This document shows positions 25,101-35,723 of a stretch of DNA of 64,000 nucleotides, in pieces. The notes below the pieces were generated by a model. That model had not been told where the DNA came from, made no database searches, and saw only the letters and a program-made list of their open reading frames with translations. The first letter of the stretch is position 1. Each line of letters opens with the position of its first letter. This stretch comes from Primulina eburnea (Eukaryota > Streptophyta > Magnoliopsida > Lamiales > Gesneriaceae), in NCBI RefSeq assembly GCF_022965805.1, contig NC_133108.1:44276051-44340050 (forward strand), in the 5' to 3' direction. The translations under genes and the position numbers were made by a program.

Positions 25101-26910
25101 ATTTATTATTTTTCTGCAGAAAATAATTTTCTTTCATTGTTTGTTGCTGTTGTGTGCTGTGATGTGATGACTTTGCATGAGTAATTGATGAACTGTTCTT
25201 TAGAATAGATTTATATATAAAAAAAAAAAAAAAACAAGAAAATGACAAATTTTAGGGACCTTCGAAGTTACTATATTTGTATGCTAATTTCATTTTCCCT
25301 ATAACGTTTCGATAAACACATGGGTTTAGTTGAATTTTCCTTGAGAGTTCTCCTCATAATAAATCCACTAATTTGGATACAGGATCTTTATTGGATTACC
25401 GTATAGCATCTCATTACCGGAGAAATTCGGAGACGGTGGACTTTCTTCACTTTAATTTTTATAGAATTTATAAATATAAATATTTGTGTATCATATAACC
25501 ACGAAATATATCTCCCATTAAAATTTTATGTCCCATTAAAATTTTCCATAAAATTTTCGAATTTTAATTAATACTTTGCATCCTTTTATGAAAGAATATT
25601 GATGAGCATTCAGCCATAGCATAGGGCTATCTATGTATCCCATTTTTTGTAAGTTTGCATGCACGTCTTCGGATAACGATGTGACACTAGGCAAAAATAA
25701 GAGGATGACACATTGATAGGCAAATAGCCGTGAAAATAATTTATTTTAATAAAAAAAAAAGTGAATCCATATAAAATTAATGAACTTTCACGTAAAATTA
25801 AATATATCTATTTTTTTTAAAAAAAAATTACATAGATATTTTATTTTTTTAAATATCACTAACGTGAAAACTCCTATAAACAGTCTTACAAATTAATTTT
25901 ATAAAATAGATATCTCATTTGACCTAACTGATGAAAAATATTATGTTTTATGTCAAAAATATTAATTTTATTGTAATATAAATCCGATCTATTTTCGATT
26001 GATACATTCGATGAAGTTTTTGGTCAAAAGAGTTTTTATCTCAAATATGTTAGTTGAGAATATTAATGAACATTATATATTTTTAAAATAACAATAAATT
26101 TGTTTTTTTTTTTAAATTATAATCTCAAAATATGACCTATATTCAATTTGTCAAATGATCCAGGTCCTTTTATCAATTATTATCATCCATTTAATTTTAT
26201 GAAAAAGCACAATTAACCATACTGTCTCCAAAGTCCAAACGTCATAATAACTAATAAGGATAACAACGGCTCTCTGGTACGTGTTGCTAAAATGGACGCT
26301 CATTAATTTTATAATTAAAATAACAAAACTAGTAAATCTTAAAAAGAATATATATAAATTTTGATTTTATTTATAAAATTTTATCAAAGAATTATTTACA
26401 CTAAAAGAAACGGAGCAGAGATAAAATTGTAAAAGAAAATGGTAATTAATATTATTTTATTATAAAAATATAGATTATTTTAATTAATAAAGAAATGAAT
26501 AAAAGCTTTTGCCTGTGAATTGGATAATAATACTTTTCCCTTATTAAAAGCATTAATTAATTTTTCCTATACTTTTAAAAAGTGGTAGGTGCCCTCCACC
26601 CGACGAAATTATTGCTTCCCCTCAAAATAATAATGGTTTTTTTTATTGCACAGACAAATAAATTAATATTATTTAATATAATTATTAAAACTCGTACATA
26701 CTTTTAATTTCAAATAAATATACAATGTTAATAAAAAAAATCCGTAGTACTATGCACATGACAATATTTTTAAAAGCATTAGTAGGTTAAATAAAACATA
26801 AGTTTATGTTCGTCAACATTTATAAAAACAGATTAGGTAATATATTAAAATATTTTTCAAACAAATTTTAATTACCTAATTTTTTTATTAAATCACTCAT
26901 AAAAAAAAAA
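25101..26910. other. Gene-free AT-rich region
   Basis: No supported gene. A very diverged relative of the GTGAGAC MITE may lie at about 25868-26035 (ATGTCAAAAATATTAATTTT between weak AGTCTTACAAATTAATTTTA and CGATTGATACATTCGATGAAG). Confidence 0.4.
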
Positions 26911-27073
26911 TAAAAAATCATGTCTTATTTTGTGTGTAATTTATATCTTTTTCAATTTGTTAAGCTATGTTATATAAATTTAATTAAAAAATTAAAAAAT
27001 CATGTCTTATTTTGTGTGTAATTTATATCTTTTTTCAATTTGTTAAGCAATGTTATATAAAGTTTAATTAATT
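26911..27073. repeat. Tandem duplication, about 81-bp unit, two copies
   Basis: The phrase AAAAAATCATGTCTTATTTT followed by GTGTGTAATTTATATC and CAATTTGTTAAGC(T/A)ATG occurs twice in tandem. The few differences are mainly in a T-run and one T/A change, implying a recent origin. Confidence 0.85.
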
Positions 27074-27251
27074 TAACTTTTGATTTCAAGAACATAACAT
27101 ATCGATAAAACATTTGAAATATAACGCATCATCACCGATTGGACCAATATGATATAAATTAAATGACAGTGGACTCATGATACATATAAACTATGACCAT
27201 ATCTAGAATAACCTAGGAGGCGAAACAAAAGGGAAGGTCATTCAATCTTGA

Positions 27252-27430
27252 AAAGGTCTCTCATGATACGATTTTACGAATTTTTATCTGTAAGACGGGT
27301 CAACCTTACCGATATTCATAATAAAAGTAACACTTCTAGCATAAAAAGTAATTTTTTTCATGGATTACTCAAATAAGAGATCTGTCTCACAAAATACGAC
27401 CCGTAACACCGTCTCACACAAGTTTTTACC
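27252..27430 (-). mobile_element. MITE, GTGAGAC-terminal family, copy 3 (inverted)
   Basis: This is an inverted copy ending CACCGTCTCACACAAG. Its other end is degraded (GGTCTCTCATGATACGATTT). It lies only about 42 bp from copy 4, head to head. Confidence 0.8.
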
Positions 27431-27472
27431 TTGAATCTTTAATCAAAAATTTCAATTACCTAATAAAATTAA

Positions 27473-27658
27473 GCAAAAACTTGTGTGAGACAGTCTCACG
27501 GGTCGTATTTGTTAGACGGATGGATATCTTATTTGGATCATCCATGAAAAAGTATCACTTTTTATGTTAAGAGTATTAGTTTTTATTGTGAATATTGGTA
27601 GGGTTGACCCGTCTTACCGATTAAGATTCGTGAGACGGTCTCACATGAGACACACTCA
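27473..27658 (+). mobile_element. MITE, GTGAGAC-terminal family, copy 4
   Basis: This is a complete copy with ends GTGTGAGACAGTCTCACGGG and CGTGAGACGGTCTCACATGA. It has a GGATGGATATC expansion in the left arm. Confidence 0.85.
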
Positions 27659-28909
27659 TAAAATCCTATGTTTTTATTATTCTGAAAAAGATAACAAAAA
27701 TATTTGAGTTGGCCTCATGACTGTCGCCGCATGTGCCTCAATGATGCTACCAACTTTTAATATTGTAATTACACCACAGTTTAAGTTCCGAAATCATCTC
27801 CAATCAAAGCGGAACAAAAAATTTATATATATAATGTTTTTGCTTTGTACTCTTAATTTCATCGTATCCCTCGCTCAATATTGTAGATGAAAGTGTGATA
27901 CATATACATACCGTAATCTTGTGACATATTGTTATAAGGTAGAAATTTTTTTGGGGGATAAAGAAAAGGTTTTAACGGATTTCGAACTCGAGACTCGTCT
28001 AACCTATCTTATTTTTAGGGAAATATGTTACCATATCCCCGTAGGCTTTTGGTGGCATAAATTTTATGTGGAACGCGACGGCTTCGATGCTACTCTCGGG
28101 GTATAACACCAAATAAATTGAGGAATACATAGGTGAAAAGTATGAGATCCAGTGATTGACTAGATCTAGTCAAAAGGAATTCAATGCAAAGTAGTCATGT
28201 TTTCACTTTTTGGCATTCATTGTGACTTGTGAGGTGGAATGAAAATTCATGTGTTAGGTTTCGATTAAAGTTGAGTATTGGGATGAAAACCATTTTGTTA
28301 AAAAATCAGTACAAATCCCAAAATTGTTACTTTTATATATTTTAATTTAATTTCCAAGTTGTAAAATTAAGATCAATATAGATACAGACTCGGAAATATA
28401 TTCAAAACTCGTTTTGACAGAATATTTGACGTGTGTAAACAATAGATAGCACTTTGATAATTATAAAGGAAATTATTTTATTCTCGATTCGTATAACGCA
28501 TTATAATATATTTTGGCAACTATGAATTTTTAGCTTCGAGTTAAATTAATTGAAAGCAAAAACCTAGATTAAGTGGACTTGGGATTGAATACTTGAAAAT
28601 CCGGACAAAAAAACCCAATTCTTCATTGGCCCACACACAGAACAAAAGGACCATGGAGCAAAATATGGCCCATTCAAAAAAAAAAGAACGATTTGGTCAT
28701 GTTATCGAATCTGTCAATCGCTATGATTTGCTGTTCTCGGGCTGAACTCGGTCGTTTTAAAGAAGGAAAAATAAAAATAAAAATAAAAGAGAGCACGAAT
28801 TAAATAATATCCTAATCAATTGAAGAAATGGATATCTTGTGACAATGATCCCCACATTAGAGTCAAGAAGGATCACATATAATATACAATACACACATAT
28901 TTTTTTAAG
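27659..28909. other. Gene-free region
   Basis: A short open stretch at 27921-28106 has no recognisable domain. Nothing else is supported. Confidence 0.4.
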
Positions 28910-29062
28910 ACAAAAACTTGTGTGAGACGGTCTCACGGGTCGTATTTTATGAGACAGATCTCTTATTTGGGTCATCCATAAAAATTATTATTTTTATGCT
29001 AAGAGTATTGTTTTTTATTGTGAATATCGATAGAGTTGACCCATCTCACTGAGACCTGCTCT
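28910..29062 (+). mobile_element. MITE, GTGAGAC-terminal family, copy 5 (right end lost)
   Basis: The left end is perfect (TTGTGTGAGACGGTCTCACG), but the copy stops after GACCCATCTCACTGAGACC. The right-hand palindrome and its lead-in are deleted. Confidence 0.8.
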
Positions 29063-30206
29063 TTTTTTAAAGATTGAATTTATACAAACATTATTGATTT
29101 GTTTGATGGTGCGATAATCACCAGAAATTAGATGAAAGGTACACAATGAATTAAAGTATAGGACTCCTTTTCAAAATTGCTTGTGCCGATTTTTTTAATT
29201 CATAAAGATAGCGACAATAAACTCAGATTTTATTATAAGAAAACAAAGATCTTTATTACCATGAAGTGAAACTTATTTTGTTCTTGTATGCCTTCATTTT
29301 CGATTTAAAACGATTCAATCTTGTGTTACGATTAATTTGATGTATCGAACACCAGCTCAAATTAGCAACACCAAGAATTTATTTACTTAATAACAATATT
29401 TATATATTTGCACCACTTTCGAATAATTCTCCCAATTAATGTCCAGAAATTGAAGACCGTGATTTCTTGCCAAAAAAAGCCACACAAACTGCCTATGATT
29501 TGATTTTGCAATTATGTTTAAAAATAATTACTTATATCTATCGTAAATACATGCAATAACTCACGTGAGCACTCGTCCTAATTGGAATTCTCTTCAAAAT
29601 TACGAGTATAATTAGAGGCAATTATACAATTATCTTACTCCATATAAACAAATTAATTCTAAAATATTTCTGATAGGTAAAAAAAAACTTGAAATTTTAC
29701 ACAGAACCAGATTACTCCATATTCTCTCTTGATAGATCTTACTTTAGACTACTTCATTTGTTCATTCACAGATATATTGGCTTCATAATATTTTGTGAAA
29801 AAACGGGTTTCATAGAGACTTCGTCGAGACATCAGATTGATCATCTAATAATATGTCCTCTTTTTTATTTTATTATTCTTTAAAATGGATATCTGATTAT
29901 CAGTTTGTTTTTATCAATATACAATCATCGTTAATTGGGGTTTTACAATGCCGACATTATTTATAAAAATCAACATTCTATATATCTATGTCGTTCTTTT
30001 ATGAAGCATGTATGCATATCCTTCCGACATTAATTCATGTTAGTCCCTGTCCTTGAATTGTGAATTGAACAAGTTGAAGAATCAAAGTGGTCCTGGAGTT
30101 AATGTTGTTCCTCTTCAGTACCATTCGTCAAAGAGATGTCATTGTAATATTTAAATTTTAGCAACGAAGGTTGTATATATATTGGAGTACGTACTCTCAT
30201 CCGATC
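29063..30206. other. Gene-free region, left member of a diverged duplication
   Basis: Segments at 29126-29210 and 29458-29505 resemble 30768-30900 and 31562-31615 respectively. No exon is supported. Confidence 0.4.
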
Positions 30207-30207
30207 A

Positions 30208-30264
<57 letters not shown>
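30207..30264. repeat. (AAT)n microsatellite
   Basis: This is an uninterrupted AAT trinucleotide run of about 19 units in gene-free DNA. Confidence 0.95.
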
Positions 30265-30946
30265 TTATTACATGTTGCTTTACTATTGTCTAGTTTCTAT
30301 GTGACTCATATTTGATAACTAAATTGAAATATTTTTAATGATTATTATTTTGATTGTCCATTCTAAGAAACATTTATTCTAATGTCCAAATATTTAATTA
30401 AGAGGTAATAAATTGAAATATAAAATAACTTGCAAGCTGAATATAGTACTTGGGGTTAAATTTGGCTTGTAAAAAGAATTTCCGCCATAATTAAGTTCAA
30501 CGTACCCAAATCCGATAATTTCATGTTTGAGTTTATTCAATTCAAGAAATTGATATCTTCGCTCGGGACAAGGTGCGTGGATAAGGGTTCACATATTAAA
30601 CCAAATTAAATAATTTTCACATAGCAATATAGTCAAATGGCATACTAATTATAATATATATGTCCATAATAACAAGTACAATTTTGAAAAATTGATTTTA
30701 TATACCTTTTCACGACTAATATTAAAAAATTGCTTGAATAGACTTTCCGAAATTAAATCTTTTGTGGAAAATGAAAGGTACACAATGAATTCAAATTCAG
30801 GGACGTTTCATTTTCCAATTTGCTTGTTTATTCGTATATACACCATTTTTTTTAATGGAATGTTACTTTCAGCAACTCATTTCTTTTTTCATAAAGATAG
30901 CAATCACAGCCTCAGATTGTATGATGAACAGCGAGACAGACGACGA

Positions 30947-30947
<1 letters not shown>

Positions 30948-31005
<58 letters not shown>

Positions 31006-31006
31006 A
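30948..31006. repeat. (AT)n/(ATGT)n compound microsatellite
   Basis: An AT dinucleotide run grades into ATGTATGTATGT. Long apparent Ile-Tyr open frames across it come only from the repeat. Confidence 0.9.
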
Positions 31007-31288
31007 TACAAACTACAAATATCTGCAGAAACCTTGGACCACAGTTAGCTGCTATGACCATGTATTCTAGTTGGATCTTTGGACGTCGAAACCCTAATAT
31101 GACGTCAATAACTGTGCACATATTTCGGAGGTATATTAAAGAAAGATATTCTAAATTTCACAATAAAGAAGGTATATTATTCCTCACACATTCTAACAAC
31201 CCAAAAAAAAATTATTATTGTTATTATTATGTAAATTGTAATGCTAACAGATGATATGTTTGTACCCGTGTGTACCATTTTTTAGAAG

Positions 31289-31450
31289 GCAAAAATTTAT
31301 GTGAGACGATTTCATTGGTCGTATTTTGTGAGACGGATCTCTTATTTGAGTTATCCATAAAAAAATATTACTTTTTATTATAAGAATCACTAGCATTGAC
31401 CATTCTCATAGATAAAGATTAGTGAGACCGTGTCACAATAGACCCACGGT
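31289..31450 (+). mobile_element. MITE, GTGAGAC-terminal family, copy 6 (diverged)
   Basis: Ends are GTGAGACGATTTCATTGG and GTGAGACCGTGTCACAATAG. A short internal deletion removes most of the ATTGTGAATATCGG segment. Confidence 0.7.
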
Positions 31451-33070
31451 TTTGATAAATCTCTATAATAATGATTTGAGGGGTCATTAGAAGATCGTGG
31501 ATCCATTATATGTCTTAATTTCCTTGACCATGAAATTTCATTTTTTTAAAACGTTAAAAGAAAGTGATTTCTTGCCAAAAATAGCTAGCCACGTCGTGAA
31601 CTGCCTATAATTTAATATTTTGTACCTTTATTTCACGTCATCTTGAGAACTCGCATGCAGTGTACACATATTAATTAAAATAATAATCACAACAATAATC
31701 CACTCAAAAAAAATACTTACAGAAATAATTGTTATTTATATTGTCCAATTAGTGAATTCCAATAACCTTTTAAATAATAATGTTTGAATTCTGATTGGTG
31801 AAATCATTCCTTATTCCAAAGAATTTTTTTATGAATTCGTTATTATACAATTCCTTGTTCGTCTACAATCTACATGTACTAACATGTCTAAATCCCAATG
31901 AACATGACAATAAAAATTAAAGAAGATGGGACATTCCGGCCTAAGTTTAGTTATCAAATGTTATATATGCTTCTATATTTCTCTATAGAATTTTTCGGTT
32001 TCCTAATTAATCCGAATTTTAATATTAATGGTAGCAAAAATTTTCGAAAGAAACTCGAGTTCGATGTCAGAAGATAGTATCTTACGACTTTAGTAATATC
32101 ATGATCTACGTATGAATCAATTAATAATAATATCATTTGGCAAATTCAACTCGTATCTTACCACTTTAATATACTATACTTTAATTAAGTTGTCGACGAC
32201 CTATTAATATTCAATTTCCACTTGTTACAATTGGACATGGGTGAGTCCACAAAGTTTTCTTAAAATAATATTCCAAAAATAGAAACAATAAATGTAATCA
32301 AAACCCCAATGCCTATTAACTTCATATTACATCGAGGTCGTTTTTCTTCTATTTCAATACCATTGGATCATATATATCATTCATATATATAGATAGATGA
32401 TTTAAGGATTAATATTTGATTATATGAATGGAAAAAAAATACTATAAATATAACATAGAATAATCTCCGTTAACTTACAACTTGCAAAGTAATTAATTAA
32501 TGCATAAATAAAAACTAAAGAAAAGGACAGAGTGGGGATTTGACAGGCAATACGTAAACCATACAAGGATATTGGGGAAGGGTGGGGAAACGTAAGGCAA
32601 TAAAGACAGTGACAAGATCTTTGGCTGGTTAAGTCAATGAATTTGATTTTTTTGTTCATTATGTGAAAATTTTAATTACCTTATTTTTACACCCTTTGGG
32701 TGAAATATTTCACATCAAATTTAAAATATCAGAGGATAAATTTTAATTTATATTTTATTTTACCCTTCTCTTGGTTACAATAATATGATGTTATTTGATG
32801 TTACAAGGACGATCGAGTATGGGTCAAGCGGTGAAGTGCGAGCTTTTTTGCAAAGTTTACGTGCATTGATGGCGGAGACCCATTCCAAATACATATCAAT
32901 ATATCATACCACGTGTGATCTTTTTATAATTTTGGTCACTTTTTTGATCAATTACGGGTAAAATTAATTCTATTTAACAACCTAAGTGTTAAAAATCAGT
33001 CACAAATGTTCTACAGATACACGAGTTTTAAAAACACAGATATGCAAAAGCCCACTAATTTTATCTAGAA
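31451..33070. other. Gene-free AT-rich region
   Basis: No supported gene or intact element. Confidence 0.45.
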
Positions 33071-33109
33071 GAAAAACTTATGTGAAACGGTCTCACATGA
33101 GATTCACTC
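33071..33109 (+). mobile_element. Minimal 39-bp derivative of the GTGAGAC MITE, copy 7
   Basis: AAAAACTTATGTGAAACGGT continues directly into CTCACATGAGATTCACTC. It has the left outer flank and the right outer flank of the family but only one shared palindrome, so the whole interior (about 150 bp) is missing. Confidence 0.7.
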
Positions 33110-34306
33110 TTTATCTAGAGAATTTTTTTTTATACGAGAGACTGCATGTAAAACGCTATTCACCCGATTTAGTTCATCAATTCAGTAAACACAAAACAAA
33201 AAAACGCCTGAATTTGTCTGACTATTTAGAAACAGGTATGAATGATTTGCATGGCCTTAATTTAGTTTGATTCCCTATTAAGCTATTCATGAATAAAAAT
33301 AGGTTGCAAATCATTGATAATTCACCACAGTTGGATAAATCTTAGGTTCAAATCTTTTTAAGTTAGTTCTGTGGAATAGTAGTGTCTCCTTCCATTTTAG
33401 CATTAGAATATTATATATTTGATTTCGAAAGAAAAAAAGTAAATACTCCTAATAAAAATTTACATTAAAAAGGAATTGACTTTTAATGATAAATGAGTGC
33501 GGTGAATTGTCATGTCTCCTCAAATCATAATTTACATCAGTAATTAATAATCCCTTATGTTTTCAGATATATTTAGTTTGTGAAACATATAAATCCAATA
33601 AATGAAATAAAACGATGACGAATATGAAGTAGTTGTTATAAAGGTTCATTGTGCAGTCACGCAGACGCGGATCCACGAGACATTTGACTCTTAGCCTTTT
33701 TTTTTTGTTTAGAAAAGTAACTCTAGTCTTAATCAGTCAAAACGTAAATTCGTACTTGATGAGTTATTACACGTGACTTGGACCCTAATTATAAAAATCT
33801 AGTAGCATAGGCTAAAAATAAATATAGGATGCCTAGTGGAAACTTCGTAGGATAAAGTTTAGTGGGATACCAAATAGGGAGATTTGGGCATAGGCTAGAT
33901 TCACCTTCTTATAACAAAAAGATTAAAAAATAAATAAATTAATTGCAAAGAACCTTGAAAATGTGAAAACTGTGACTTGGTTAAGAAATAGGCACAGTCT
34001 CCCACATGTAGCATGTGAATTTTAAGATTAGTCAATTATAATTCCAATAAACTTATTTGTTCCATGCTGCTAAAATATTCCATTCACTCGGAGTTCGCCC
34101 AAAAACTCTAGGAGATTGCGTGGTTTGTGGGTCGGTCGGTTCAAAATTAGTGCCATATCATGTTCGATATTTTATATCAACGAAAATAATTTAAATTGAA
34201 AAGATTATTCTTGACTTCTCGGTTTGCTAGGTTGGGATATTGGCCATATTGTAATGTACAACTGTTTACTCTATTTAAATTTTATGTATTTGTATGTATA
34301 TATAAT
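33110..34306. other. Gene-free region
   Basis: No supported exon. Confidence 0.45.
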
Positions 34307-34490
34307 GACAAAAACTTGTGTGAGACGGTCTCACGGGTCGTATTTGTGAGACGGATATCTAATTTGGATCATCCATGAAAAAATATTACTTTTTATGCTA
34401 AGAGTATTACTTTTTATTGTGAATATGTGTAGGATTGACCCGTCTCACAGATTAAGATCCATGAGACGGTCTCACATGAGACTCACTCAT
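34307..34490 (+). mobile_element. MITE, GTGAGAC-terminal family, copy 8
   Basis: This is the best preserved copy: GTGTGAGACGGTCTCACGGG at the left, ATGAGACGGTCTCACATGAG at the right, and intact TTTATGCTAAGAGTATTACT in the middle. Confidence 0.88.
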
Positions 34491-35723
34491 ATATAATTTA
34501 TATCCCTGCGGCTCTTTTTTGGTTGGTGTAGTTGTTCAGACTTGTTCTTGTTTACACACGGAGAAACAAAATAAAAAGAGGAAGGAATCCCAAACAAAAG
34601 TCCTCGAATTGGGACTACATGCCTTGGGGTCCCAAGACACAAGTTTGGTTTGACCCAAAAAGGACTTCTACATATTGCTTTATAAGCAAACATTTTGTTC
34701 TAGCATTTTAAAACACTAAAATGTAGCTACAAGTATGCCCCCAAAATATGCATGCTAAGCCCAAAAAATCTACATTGGAAACCTTCCAAAATTTCATTTT
34801 ATATAAGCAAAACATATCAGAGAGAAGAAAGTGTAGTTCCACGAGACATCTCAGAAAATCCTAATTATGTTTATTTGAAAGGTTTAATTATTTTACAAAC
34901 TATCCCTGATTTTGGTCATATACCCCCGACTGACCGCAGGCAGTCCGGAAAATTAAAGTAAAAAAAAGTCGGGCAGGTTGGGTGGGGGGTCCTATTGGAT
35001 ATTGTAATCGAAATTTACTGTTCCATGCTGCCCTTAATATGGGGTCAGGGCCCCTTGGAATGGAGCCATAGTCCTCGAGAAACACACACGTTCAGCGTGT
35101 GTGGTGTGTGAGAGAGATACAAAGACCACTGTGGGACGCTTATTTGTTTTCTCCTTCTCCTCACCTTCTTTATTCTCTTCAAAATTCGATACACTTGCTG
35201 TACTCGAAACTGAGGTTTTTGAGAAGAAATCAAACAACCATCTTCCCCTCTAAAACCCCGTAAATCTCTGGGCTACGTTTCTTCATTCTTGTATCTTTGA
35301 TCCTTATTTCTGCATTGTCCCGTTTCTGCGTTCATAGTTTGATTGTCTTGTTGTTCCTAATTCGCTAGCTCTTGATTTTTTCCCCTTTTTTCTTGATTGT
35401 TTTGGAGTGCATTTTTATCTAGTATTTTTGGAATTCGGCTTGGATTTGCATGTCACTAAATCAAAGTGACAAGAAACTTGTGGATTCTTTTCCTTGGTCT
35501 GATTTGTTGTCTCTTTACTGCATAAAAGATATTGCCACCCGCGTTCATCCAATTGTTTTTTGCATCATATTCTTCTGTCGGAATCAATTTTTGCGTTTTT
35601 TTGGTTTTGAATCTGTTAACGGAGAGGAAGAGACCATAATTTGTTGAAGAAGACAAGAAAGTTTTCATCTTGCCGTAGTTTCATAGAGTCAAGAAAGTGA
35701 TTTCTATATGAAGTGGTGAGACA
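34491..35723 (+). promoter_or_regulatory. Promoter and leader region of the inositol 5-phosphatase gene
   Basis: The stretch from about 35040 changes to a pyrimidine-rich, leader-like composition (TTTGTTTTCTCCTTCTCCTC near 35145) and probably includes a long 5' untranslated region, possibly with an intron, before the ATG at 35724. A short hairpin ACACACG-TTCAG-CGTGTGT lies at about 35083-35101. Confidence 0.4.

Noticed and set aside
31954..33270. Several 60-95-codon open frames in the 31-34 kb spacer
   Set aside because: All are AT-rich, lack motifs, and are the number expected by chance.
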